DNA of 64,000 nucleotides, taken from assembly GCA_009599575.1 (NCBI GenBank), contig VWND01000014.1, positions 310,001-374,000 of the forward strand, read 5' to 3'. The stretch comes from Blumeriella jaapii. Its lineage: Eukaryota > Ascomycota > Leotiomycetes > Helotiales > Drepanopezizaceae. The notes beneath the pieces are model-generated. The model was given only the letters and a program-made list of their open reading frames with translations, was not told where the DNA came from and ran no database searches. A program made the translations under genes and the position numbers. Below are positions 11,450-21,096 of the stretch, one piece after another; within the stretch, counting starts at the first letter, position 1; each line of letters opens with the position of its first letter.

Positions 11450-12900
11450 TTTGTTTGAAAAATTGAAAAGAGTTTTTTTTTTACGACGACCATCTATTGC
11501 GTACAAAAGCTTTTTACAATCGGTTAGAAAATAGAAATGGCGCTTTTTAGAAATGTCGTATAAGCAGTTATATTCTTTTTTTTTTTTCTTCTTGCCTTTT
11601 CCTTTTTTTTCTCCACGATTTTTCGAAATATCGTTGTTTTTAAAATCGAAAAGGAAAATGGCGAAAACTCCGATTTTTCGGCCTGAATTGTCGAATCCTC
11701 GGTTGTTTTTAAAGGAAAAAAATTATAAAGCTCAGTTCGATTAGAGTCTTTTTTATAAAAAAGCTAACAAGTTCGTTTTCCAGATACTTAGCCTTTTTGC
11801 CGTTCGCTTATTATAGATAGATTAATATATGCGGCGACTGCGTCGAAAAAATCGATAGCAGCGTAACGGCCATCCATATCAGAAATTTTGTACTCGACAA
11901 CTATTTTGTAAGCGGTCTGCTATTTTTTTACTTATTCGGTTATATTTATTTTCCCGCTATACGTTTTACGGAAAATATTTCTATAATCAGATCTGACGGA
12001 GCTAATTACGGAAAAGTGTGCAGGGGCAATATTTTTTTTTTAAAATACGAACGAATACTTGAAATAATTTCTGCTTTTTTTTATAGTGTAAATCTTTGAC
12101 TTTCCGCATACTTTTATTTATTAACGAATTTTTTTGCAAATTAATATAGAAAATAGCGTACGCTTTTTTATTATTAATAGCGTTAATCTCCGATTAAGCG
12201 ATTGCAAAGTTTATTAAATTGGTTTTTATAATTAAAAAAACTTAGTCGAATAATTTTTAATAGGCAGTAATATATTTCTGTCATTTCTTAAGCTTTTTTA
12301 AATAGTTTTTAAAAAGATAATCGATTTTATTTTTCAAATCGTCGAAAGTCAAATTAGCTAGTCGAAGCTTGTCGAAGAGATTATTAATCGTAACGGCGGC
12401 TTTTTCTGCCTCGGTTATGCTATTGTATTCGGCGCATTCTTTGTTGTAGTCTATTTAGCGCTTTTTGTTTCTCTGATCGATAAACTGGTATGGCGACTGT
12501 TTTTATAGTCGTTTATTAATAAAAAAGCGAAATGGAAGATCAGGATCGGTGTAATCGAAGGAAAAAATCCTTAATCGGTGAAATTTATACGTTTTTAATC
12601 AGAAAATCCACGATTTTAGGTCGTAAAAGAAAACCTTTTTTTTCGTAAAGGCCGATATATTGTTTTCGTTATAAAAGGTCGATTAACTGGATTAAAAAAA
12701 ATAGAAAAATAAAAATAAGATTTGTAAATTAAAAAAATCGAAGAATTAATGCTTTTCGCATTCTTAATAGCCTTTTATCGATTCGTGGCCTTTTGCTAAA
12801 TAAAGAAAACTTTGCAAAATATAACTTTCCACAAATATCTTTTAATAATTCGAATGGATTGACCGGTAAAAGCTCTTAACGAATCTTCTAGCGTATATAT
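11450..12900 (-). pseudogene. gag: Copia gag remnant
   Basis: Directly downstream of the 5' LTR on the minus strand, frames give a helical capsid-like stretch (AEKAAVTINNLFDKLRLANLTFDDL, about 12410..12330). They then give a basic, Lys-rich segment (KGKGKKKKKEYN) followed by a Cys/His cluster with spacing like a CCHC knuckle (about 11590..11500). This is the expected position and layout for copia Gag. The 5' leader begins ATTATAAGCTCCGGAGCC next to the LTR; it is a possible but unproven match to an internal initiator-tRNA primer site. Many stops are present. Confidence 0.7.
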
Positions 12901-12940
12901 TGCAGAAAAAAGCTTATTAATTGGCTCCGGAGCTTATAAT

Positions 12941-13242
12941 TGTCGTGTATAGCTGAATAATCGGTAGAAATTTTTACCGGAGAATGGAACGAATAAATTG
13001 TATGTAGTAAGATGTTACTTGTATTGTTCTAAGTCTGACTGGCGAGCTTTCCGCAAAAAACGGAAGGTTCGGGCTCGCTTAGTCAGTCGCTCGGAAAAAC
13101 TAGTCTTCGAGGAGGCTCGTTATCACGTGACTACGAGCCTTTCCGAGCTCCAGAAACATCTAACTACTGAAAGCGTACAGAAAGAATGAATCTGGAACAA
13201 AAGAAATAAAAGAAAATAAAGGAATGTAAATATAGCGCAACA
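12941..13242 (-). repeat. Copia 5' LTR
   Basis: This is the less mutated partner of the 5022..5323 LTR, with ends TGTCG...GCAACA. It holds the same hairpin (stem CTTTCCG/CGGAAAG). The duplicated ATTTT follows directly at 13243..13247. Confidence 0.95.
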
Positions 13243-14180
13243 ATTTTATTGCTAATAAATCCGTTTTCGTTTTTATTTTAACCACGTTATAAAGCTTTTA
13301 TACAGGTTATTTTGTTTTCAAAAGCAATCGAGCGTTTTTGCCGTATTAAATAAAAAATAAAATTATTTTAATAAAAGCGTATATATATATACGTATAGCA
13401 AAAAGCATTTTCGAGAATTTCCGCGATTAACGTTTATAACTTTTTCGAATAGCTTTTAAAAAGCCGTTAAAAATATTTTTATGGCTTTGTTTAACGGATC
13501 CGTTGCTTTTCGAATTGTAGGTTGAGATTTGAATACGTTGAATATTATATTTTTTTATAAAAGTTTCGATAACGCTTTTATTTTCGGATTTATTATCGAT
13601 ATTTAATTTGCTAAATAATTCGTGTCGATATATAACGTTTTTTTAAAAAAAGATCGCTATAGCTTCGGAAATAGCGTTTCGAAAAAATCGCTTTTCAGAC
13701 TATTTAGACAAATCGTTAATAGCGAATACGAAGCACGTATGCCCGCGGTCGGTAATCGATACGCGTATAACGTCGAAATTAATTTTTTTTTAAATTTTAA
13801 AAAATTACGTCGGATATAATAGATTTTTTTTTCGGCCAGGCTTTCGTTTTTAATAAAGGATACAGTTTTTAACGAAAGCTTTGCAATTTTCGAAGTATTT
13901 TTTTTATTAAAAGTCGTTTTTAATTCGGTAATAAATGGCTTTAGCTTTTTTATAAAACACTTTTTCGTAAGCTTTTTTTATAATTTAAAATTTGTCGGTT
14001 TTATTATTTATTACTAAGCGTTTTTAATATATATTATTTTTTATTTTGTATAGTTTTTTGTCGGCTAAAATATAATCGAAAGCTTGGTTTTTAAATAATT
14101 TAAATTAATAATTTAATACGCTAAATAGTTTGAACAAAATAGTTAAATAATATACGATTAATAAAAATTTTCGATTTCGT
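13243..14180 (-). pseudogene. pol: E2 copy 1 integrase core remnant
   Basis: Minus-strand frames correspond to the integrase of E2 copy 2 at 33060..33917: zinc domain and DDE core, with AYNSKSNGFV-type sequence near 13620 equivalent to the block before the catalytic Glu. A plus-strand frame at 13622..13819 is a shadow. The gene is split at 13242 by the copia element and broken by many stops. The segment is useful mainly because its join to 5021 confirms the copia insertion. Confidence 0.82.
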
Positions 14181-14245
14181 AATTGTCGATTAAAAGTTTA
14201 TTTTCGTCGTTAATCGGCTTATTCCGATCGTTTTCGGTTAAATTT

Positions 14246-14278
14246 ATTCGCGATGCCAGCCGAAATAATAACGCGAAT
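14246..14278 (-). repeat. 33 bp near-palindrome, E2 copy 1, locus 2
   Basis: Arms ATTCGCGATGCCA and TAATAACGCGAAT; partner of 32883..32915. Starts 63 bases before the next copy. Confidence 0.88.
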
Positions 14279-14308
14279 ACTTTTTCGGCCCGAGAATTAA
14301 TATTTTTT

Positions 14309-14341
14309 ATTCGCGGTGCTAGCCGAAATAGCAACGCGAAT
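14309..14341 (-). repeat. 33 bp near-palindrome, E2 copy 1, locus 1
   Basis: Best-preserved copy: arms ATTCGCGGTGCTA and TAGCAACGCGAAT pair at 12 of 13 positions around a 7-base centre. Partner of 32820..32852. Confidence 0.9.
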
Positions 14342-14803
14342 GGTTTTGGTTTTGTAGAATTTAAAGCGTAAATAACGAAGCAGCCGATTTCGTTAGCAAT
14401 TTATTCGTTAATATTTTATTCGCTTTATTTAGCGAAATTAAACGAATAAAAGCGTTTTCGTTTGGAAAGGCCGTTTGCTGCTGTATTAATTATTTTTTTA
14501 ATATACTTAATTTCGAAGTTTATAAATCGCATCTAAGCTATTTAATTAATAACGAACGCTTTTAATAAATTATTAATTTTTTTATAAAAAGTATCGTTTT
14601 TTGTTTTTATCGATTTATTGCAATATAGTTTTTTAACCGAAAATACTGGCGTCGACAGTCAGAATAATTTCTTTTGCGTCTGGGTTATAATCGATCCGTA
14701 TAAGCGATAGGGCCGATAAAAAGTCGTTTTTAAAAACTTTTATAGCTTTGCTTTGTTTTTTTCCTAAACGAAATCGATTTTTTTTTTTATCGTGGCGTAA
14801 ATA

Positions 14804-14930
14804 ATAGTGGGCTGCCTTCCCATATTTATCCTGCGGGCACTCGGATAATGTGGGGGAAAGCAAGTGTCCCACTGCATCCAAGTGTCCCATCTCAATTCAT
14901 GATTTTTTACGATCGCATTTTATATTTAAA
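14804..14930 (+). repeat. Left terminal inverted repeat of TIR element
   Basis: It pairs with 16039..16165 in inverse orientation. The match includes ATAGTGGGCTGCCTTCCCA, the two AAGTGTCCCA boxes and ACGATCGCATTTTATAT, and then decays. The outer region has kept its G+C, unlike the E2 host around it. Confidence 0.9.
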
Positions 14931-15300
14931 CATTATTATTTAATTACGCCAAATTGAAAGGTAATAAAAGCAAGAAGCTATTTTTAGATTTTAAAATAAA
15001 AATTTCATTTTTATTAATTAAAAGTTATTAAATTATATATTTTCATTAAATTTTCTATTTTTTATTATCGCATTTTATATCAAAACACTATTAACGTCAG
15101 ATATTTAATTATAATAAGTTGATAAATAATAAAAACAGAAAGCTATTATTAAATCATAAGTTAAAAGTTTCATTTTTATTAATTAAAAGTTTTAAAACAA
15201 AATGTTTTGTTTTGATTTTTAATTTTTATAATCGCATTTTAAATTAAAATACTTCCAACGCCAGTTATTTAATTATAATAAACTGAATAAAAGTAAATTC
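14905..15300 (+). repeat. Subterminal tandem repeats of TIR element
   Basis: Three diverged units of about 155-160 bp start near 14905, 15058 and 15215. Each has a (T)n...ATCGCATTTTA block followed by TATTTAATTA and, in the first two, TTCATTTTTATTAATTAAAAG. The first unit overlaps the TIR tip, so the array looks like repeated duplication of the inner TIR end. Confidence 0.65.
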
Positions 15301-16038
15301 AGCTTGTATTCGAATAGAATTTATAGAAAACATATTAAATTCTACGTCGGAACATTCATTTTTGATTAAGTGAAAGTAATTTAAATCGTTTTTGTACGCA
15401 TTTCCAATCAGAAATTGTATTAATTAAACGGCTACGAATCGTACAGATACAATATACTTTTATTAAAACTAAATAAAGCTTATATTTTTTTTTTAGCTTT
15501 CTTGCTATTTTACATATGCTTTTCAGCTTTTAAATATCGGTATAATATTTATATTCGGAAGGTAAAAAACAAAAGGCAAAAGGTAAAAGAAAACCGTTAG
15601 TTTTACGAAAAGCTTTTGCTTAAGCGTATAATAAATAAAAGAAGCTGCTTACGAACCTTGGATTTTAGGTTATAAAAGCAATAAAGCTGTAAAGCAAAAA
15701 AAAAATCGTATTTAAAATAATAAATTGCATTTTTTTAGCCGAAAATCTTGATATATAATAAAACGCGAGCTTAATAAAGCTTTTATAATTATCGAATAGC
15801 TTATAACCGATTAAAAAGGTTAATCTGAATTATGATAAAAAATATTTTAATTGCAAACAAATGTAAATAGGCTTTCTAAAAGCGAAAAAGCGAAAAAAAA
15901 ATTGAAAATGCGTACAAAACACTTATTTAAATTAGTTTTTATTAATAAAATTTAACTTTTTAATTTAAAATCTGAAAATAACTGCTTGGTTTTATTATAG
16001 TTTAATCTAATGTAATTTAATATCTGGCGTTGATAGTG

Positions 16039-16165
16039 TTTTAATATAAAATGCGATCGTAAAAAATCATGAACTGAGATGGGACACTTGGATGCAGTGG
16101 GACACTTGCTTTCCCCTACATTATCCGAGTGCCCGCAGGATAAATGTGGGAAGGCAGCCCACTAT
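16039..16165 (-). repeat. Right terminal inverted repeat of TIR element
   Basis: This is the inverse partner of 14804..14930. The adjacent TA (16166..16167) is followed by GATGCAG, which lines up with AATACAG in the empty site of E2 copy 2 after G-to-A changes. Confidence 0.9.
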
Positions 16166-16167
16166 TA

Positions 16168-17250
16168 GATGCAGCTTTCTAAGAAAAATTTTTGATTTAA
16201 TTACGGTAGTAAATCATAACGCTAATAAAAGTTTTGGCTTCGGTAATATTTTTACACCTTTTTTATTCGTAAATCTTTTTAATTTTTTTTCGTTAAAAAT
16301 AGCGGCCAGCGCTATTAGTTATATAACCGACGATATTTATTTCGGGCATATAAAATTTTAATCGAAGGCCAATAATAGCTTTGGCTTTTTCGAAGCAGAC
16401 TATGATTTTGTCGATATTTTAAATATATTTTATTATATAATATCGAATTTTAAAAAAGATTTTTTTATTGTTATAATATAATCTGAGACTTTTTATTTTA
16501 ACGTCGTTAACGTAAAAAAAAGTAATATCAGAAATGCAAATTATAAGGATTTTGTATACGATTTTTACGAATTGGACGATTGAATTAATGGCTTTTATAA
16601 GTATTTTGGTTATACGCAGTAAACCGATTGGAATTTAAATTGCCGTTATATTTCGAAATCGTGGGTTAAATACTAAGTGGTCGTAGCCGAAAAACAGATC
16701 GAAAAAAAAAGCGATCGTTAGTTTTGCGAATTCGTTCGAAAATTAATCGACGTTAAATAGCACGTTAGCGTTTCGTATCGTTATTTTATTTATTTCGACG
16801 ATTGCGGTAATAAGTTTATAAATACTTTTTTTTTTTTCGTAACGATAAATTATTTGTTTTTGTATAGGCCGTAGCAAAATTTAAAAATCTTTTGTTTAAT
16901 TCGTTTTTTTAGTATTTCGATTATTTTATTTTGGAAAGCTTTAAAAACTGAAAAGGTTTTTTTTTGCCAAGCTTCGTAAAATACGGTTTTGATATCGATA
17001 TAAAGCGTAACGTTAAAATTAAATTGGCCTATTTCGGTAAAATCGAAGGTTATAGCCTTTTTTCGATTGCGTAGAATTTCGTATAAAATTTTTTTTTTTT
17101 AATAAAAATAAAATTCCGATTGTTAAATTATCAAATCGTTTTTTTATAAATCGGCTGCCAAATAATAGGCTAGAAAATCGGCCGGTAATAAATCTTTCGA
17201 GTTTGCTAGTAATTAATTAAAATAGTTTTGTTGTTTTATTTTTTTTAAAC
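16168..17250 (-). pseudogene. pol: E2 copy 1 reverse transcriptase remnant
   Basis: Read leftward on the minus strand, this is the RT of E2. It includes a NKSIYK/AIVEINK region (about 16800..16700) and the catalytic box as YVND at 16514..16503 (first Asp of YVDD changed to Asn). The CMPEINIV-like thumb start lies near 16350. The sequence aligns throughout with 31430..32195 of copy 2. Multiple stops are present. The two frames on the plus strand here are shadows. Confidence 0.85.
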
Positions 17251-17650
17251 CAATCGTTTATTTTCCGGGAATATTTCCATCGGATTCGCTAAAATTCACG
17301 AATCGTATTTTATTAGCTTTGCGTTTGTAAAAAGTGTTAATATTAATATAAAAAAATAAAATATATAAATCGGGTTTATTTAATACGAAAACGAAATCTT
17401 CGAAGTTTTTATTTCCGAGTTAATAATCAAAAATGTTAATATTAGCTAATTTTATTCGCGATGCTATTTCGATTAATAACGTAAATGCTTTTGGCTAAGT
17501 ATTTTCTAGGTTTTATTATAGTCCAGCGTTTGTTTTAAAACTAAAGCCGGCTATTTGTTTTTTGATAAAACGTCGATTAAAAAGATTTTGTCGCCGGCGA
17601 CGGTGATTTAATTTTGGAAAAATCGGTTTTAGTTTCAAAAAAAAGCTTTT
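17251..17650 (-). pseudogene. pol: E2 copy 1 linker between protease and RT
   Basis: Minus-strand coding remnant matches 30,700..31,140 of copy 2. It contains one 33 bp near-palindrome (17454..17486). No known catalytic motif is expected or seen here. Confidence 0.65.
17454..17486 (-). repeat. 33 bp near-palindrome, E2 copy 1, locus 3
   Basis: Arms ATTCGCGATGCTA and TAATAACGTAAAT; in the protease-RT linker. Partner of 30865..30897. Confidence 0.87.
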
Positions 17651-18060
17651 ATCTGGCCGTTTTCGATGTATTTGAAATTAACGAAACTTTTCAAAATCCA
17701 GGGCATTTTAAAAATAATAAAATAAAAGCACTTTTTTATTATTAAAATTTTTTTATAAATAATAATATTTTCGACGTCGACTTTTATATTTCGTATAATT
17801 TTATTAAATTTAATAATATTTTTATTAACGATAATATAAATTATTCGTTTATCGGTGATAATCGGGATATTACTGGCTTCGGCTGTTTTTTGGTTTATGC
17901 AATTGACTTCGGTTTTATTATCGAATAAAACGAAGGCGGTTATGCTTTTTTTAAGTATAATTTTTATTTTTAGCGCTTTTATGATCGTATAAAAGCAATT
18001 TCGTCGTTTTGACTTTTAGGTTTTTATAGCGAGGGCCAAAAGGCTGATTTTTTCTAAAAA
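17651..18060 (-). pseudogene. pol: E2 copy 1 retropepsin-like protease remnant
   Basis: The minus strand aligns with the uninterrupted protease frame of copy 2 (30312..30653), including the AEINYINQ-like segment after the active site (about 17930..17890). Its function would have been cleavage of the Gag-Pol precursor. It is broken by stops. Confidence 0.78.
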
Positions 18061-20130
18061 TTCCTTTTTATCGGCTAAATTAACTGCGATATTGTAAATT
18101 TCTTTTTAGTTTTTTTTAATTCAAAATCGTTTCTTTTTCAAATAATTTTAATTTTTTCGTTTTTTTTTAATATAAAAATTTATTTATTAATAATTTTATC
18201 GAATCTTTTTTCTATATTAAATAAATCGCTGAATTTTAATTTAATTTTTTATTTTATAATTTTTTTAATAGTTTCGTCGACGGCTTCGAAGCTAATATAT
18301 TTGTCGATCCATTTTTCGCTTCGCATTAATAATAAGCGCTTAAAAGCTGATATTTTCTGAATAATTTGAATCGAAGTGTCGGTGTCGATATTTTTTATAT
18401 CGTCGTTAATTTTTTCTATTATAAGCGTTTTTTTAATAGTTTTATCGGTTTTTTTTCGAATTTCAAAATTTTTTTTCTTTTCGATTTTAACGTTTTTTTT
18501 TATATTAATTGGTTTGGCGAATAGGACAAAAGCATTTTGCTTTTTTATAATTCGTTGGCTTGATTATACAGCTATAATATTTGCAGATGCGATACTTGCA
18601 TTAGCAATATATATTTTTGTTTTTTATTTATATATTTAAATTCTATTTACGCTTAGAATAAGGGTTTTTTTTTTGATTAATACGCTTTTTGAAATATTTT
18701 CTTTTTTATTAATAAAAATCGTTTTCGCATTTTTTCTGTTTTTTAAACAGTCGTTTTATTCCGTACTTTTTATTTTTAAGCGAATAATATTTAATTAGCT
18801 TTGATTTTCAGCTTTGTTAAAAAGGCTTATTTCTGCTTTCGTCGGTCCGAAGCAAATCGTTCCGTATTTATTAATATAGCAAACGTTATTATTTATACAG
18901 AAATTAAATGCTTTGTATTTAAAGCGAATATAAGATTTTTCGTAATAAATTTCTTTGTTATTACAAAATTTATATTTAGGGCCACGGAATCTGTTTTAAT
19001 AATTATTTTTATTATTTTAATAGCCGCGATTTTGGTTTTCGCGTTGATTTTTTTTTTTTTTTAATAATCGTTATTATAATTAGTATTTCGCTAATTCTGA
19101 TCGCTAATACAAAAAAGTTGCTACTAGACAGCTATTATTTTTACGATAGCTTGGCGAGGCTGATCGTTTCGCGTATTTTAAAAGGAATAGTTATTGTAAA
19201 AGCTATTTTAATTGTTTTTATTATCCGAGTTAACGTAAAAGAGTTCTGCTGCTGTATAAAATCTTCGATTTTGTTTTAAAATCCTTAAATTTTAATATCG
19301 GTAAATTTTAATACGAAAGTTTCGATATTTTTGTTAAGCTTTTTCAAGCCTATAAGCTTTGCAAAACGGCTAAATAATATAATAACTGGTTGTTTTTTGG
19401 CGATTTCGGTAATTTTTAATGGCTGGGCATATTTTTATATTAGAACTTTCACGTTTTTTTTATAAGTAAGAAAGAAAGATTTCTTTTGGTTTATAGCTTT
19501 AATAATACGTTCGTTTTAATTTTGCTTAAAAACGAATTCCACAAATTTGAAATACTAATCGAAGGTTTTAAAGTTTTATTTATTAATTTTAAAATGCTTA
19601 ATAGTTTTATTGCGAATGTTAATTAGAAAGCCAAGTAAAAACAATTTTTTCTGCTTAATTTCGTTTAAAATCTTTTTGTTAATAAAAACGTTAAAAACTT
19701 TCGTATAAGTACGATAATAAATCTTGAGTTTTTTGGCTTGGCGAGTTGTTATAACAAACTGTTTAAAAAAAGCGATGGTATCGCGAATTTGCTAACGATC
19801 GTAGTTTCGGAATTTCGATTTTAAAGCTTTAATTAATTTACGCTAATTTCGAGCCTTAATAGTTTTTTATTTATTTATCGATTTAATAATATTTTTAATA
19901 ATTAGATTATAATAGCGAAAGAGTTTATCGAACATTTTAATTTCAAAAACTTCGAAATTCTCACAGGTTTTCTTATATTTTTCGATAAAATCGGTAACGT
20001 TGGCGCTATTAAATAAGGGTGCACCAGAGGAGTTAAGGAGAGGTATGCGGCCTCGCATAAGAAAACGAAAGGCGTCGTTGTTTATAATATTAATAAAAAT
20101 GTTAATAAGATTTAAATTAAACGAATAAAT
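18061..20130 (-). pseudogene. gag: E2 copy 1 gag and nucleocapsid remnant
   Basis: The minus-strand frame near 20058..19867 reads MRGRIPLLNSSGAPLFNSANVTDFIEKY, a typical start of a retrotransposon capsid domain (retrotrans_gag type). The capsid continues to about 19,300. Downstream (18,960..18,790) a YYN-NKYKxxCFGPT-like stretch resembles a degenerate zinc-knuckle region that leads toward protease. Copy 2 shows the same order at 28,230..30,300. Plus-strand open frames at 18376 and 18801 are shadows produced by T-rich RIP sequence. Confidence 0.8.
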
Positions 20131-20829
20131 GTTTTCCGGAATTGTAAATTAAAGATTTTCAAAATAAAAGGAATCGTTTGTAATAAGGGAGTTATTAAAA
20201 AAGTTTTTGTGTTTTTTAAAAAAATTAAATAAAATAAGATTGCGTTTAAATATTTAAATAACGTATTAAAAAATTTATTTTTTAGTAAATTAATTAAATT
20301 GATATAATATTGTTATATAATCCACGGTTTCGATATTTCGTAGCTTAGGCTAATATACGTACAGCCATTTTTTTATTATTTTTAATAAAAAGCCGCAAAT
20401 TGTAATTGTTATAATTACAAAGCGCAAAATTAAAAGATTAAGTTTTCGCTAAGCGTTTGACCAAAAAAAATCTAATTTAAAAAGGCCGAGCGCAGCGGTC
20501 GAAGCGTACGAACTAATATTCGATTTGTTATTTTTAAACAAAAAAGCGATTTTCGAACTTTAAACTTCGCACGGTTTAAAATTGCCTGACCGTAATTTCA
20601 AACGTTTTTAAAATGTATTGCATTTTTGTAATTTAATAATTATGCGCAAGCTAAAAAAAGCTATTAAAAATCTTTTATATAATGTAACTGCGAATAATAT
20701 TATATAAAAAATCTTTTAAGCCGTAATAGCGAAATATCGAAGTCGGTCTTGATTGTAAATTTAAAAAATACATCGGCGAATATATAAAAACGAAACACCG
20801 AAGTTTAAATCTTTGCGTAAATTATCAAA
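20131..20829 (-). other. E2 copy 1 leader
   Basis: Untranslated leader between 5' LTR and gag, matched by 27517..28230 in copy 2. It includes a conserved segment around GACCGCTGCGCTCGG (about 20484..20500) that has stayed G+C-rich in both copies. No primer-binding site could be assigned. Confidence 0.6.
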
Positions 20830-21096
20830 TATAAAAATAAATAAAAAAACCAGATTGATACGGCTATATATCGGTAAGTAAAATAATTTAGAGAATTTTT
20901 AAAAAAAACTGAAAAAAGAAAAAGAAAAATAAAAAAAAGTATGAATTAAACTGCGTATTTATAATACTATCTAAGGGAATGCTTTGCTCTTATACCTTTT
21001 GAAAATAGTCAATGGCAGGGGGTCTCGGAAGGGTTTATGCCTCGACCATAGCTAAAACTACCAACTTCCATCAATACAAGGTATCACCGTTTTACA
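20830..21096 (-). repeat. E2 copy 1 5' LTR
   Basis: This 267 bp LTR in minus orientation starts TGTAAAACGG (right end) and ends with a RIP-changed TTTTTATA on the left. It matches 27250..27516 and 38256..38523. It has a TATAAGAG box where the other copies have TATAAAAG. Confidence 0.93.

Larger units (their letters stand above)
5022..13242 (-). mobile_element. Ty1/copia-type LTR retrotransposon (8.2 kb)
   Basis: Two 302 bp direct repeats (5022..5323 and 12941..13242) bound an element that is flanked on both sides by ATTTT (5017..5021 and 13243..13247), a perfect 5 bp target duplication. The coding order on the minus strand is gag, protease, integrase, RT, RNase H; integrase before RT defines the copia group. 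The host is E2 copy 1, and E2 copy 2 shows the unoccupied site as a single AAAAT at 33913..33917. It is longer than a usual 5 kb copia element because of about 1.6 kb between RNase H and the 3' LTR, which holds an antisense ORF. Confidence 0.95.
14181..14803 (-). pseudogene. pol: E2 copy 1 RNase H, C-terminal linker with two palindromes
   Basis: From 14803 leftward the minus strand encodes the E2 RNase H start (YDKKKNRFRL-like, FKNDFLSALSLIRIDYNPDAKEIILTVDASIFG, to about 14640). The catalytic Asp region of VDAS is visible. Then follow the RNase H remainder and a linker toward integrase. The linker contains two copies of a 33 bp near-palindrome (14246..14278 and 14309..14341). The frame 14633..14890 is a chimera of RNase H and the TIR-element end, created by insertion, not a gene of its own. 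Confidence 0.82.
14804..16165. mobile_element. Non-autonomous TIR (MITE-like) DNA element, 1,362 bp
   Basis: Terminal inverted repeats of about 125 bp begin ATAGTGGGCTGCC and end GGCAGCCCACTAT and differ at only a few positions. The element is flanked by TA on both sides (14802..14803 and 16166..16167). E2 copy 2 has the empty site with one TA at 32196..32197 (CTGTATT-TA-TTTACG). A TA duplication points to the Tc1/mariner/pogo superfamily, but there is no transposase frame, so it is non-autonomous. The TIRs include two direct AAGTGTCCCA boxes 16 bp apart, possible transposase-binding sites. The interior is A+T-rich. Confidence 0.9.
3922..21096 (-). mobile_element. E2 copy 1: large Ty3/gypsy-type element, interrupted and running off the left edge
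   Basis: This minus-strand element begins at its 5' LTR (21096..20830) and proceeds leftward through gag, protease, RT, RNase H and integrase. It is split by the TIR element (14804..16165) and the copia element (5022..13242), and ends in the window where E1-A abuts. Every part is collinear with the uninterrupted inverted copy at 27250..38523, which shows both empty sites. Its ORF3 and 3' LTR should lie left of E1-A, outside the window. The element sits inside the integrase region of E1-B; the right-hand duplication base set would be ATAT (21097..21100). Confidence 0.92.

Noticed and set aside
14633..14890. 85-codon minus-strand ORF ending in a DNA-transposon end
   Set aside because: Fusion of E2 RNase H with the TIR created by insertion; not a functional chimera on this evidence.
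16092..16361. 89-codon plus-strand ORF over the right TIR
   Set aside because: Crosses the TIR border into antisense E2 RT; a by-product of the insertion.
18376..19064. Two plus-strand ORFs of 87 codons rich in Phe/Ile, looking like membrane proteins
   Set aside because: Antisense shadows of E2 gag; T-rich RIP sequence mimics hydrophobic segments.
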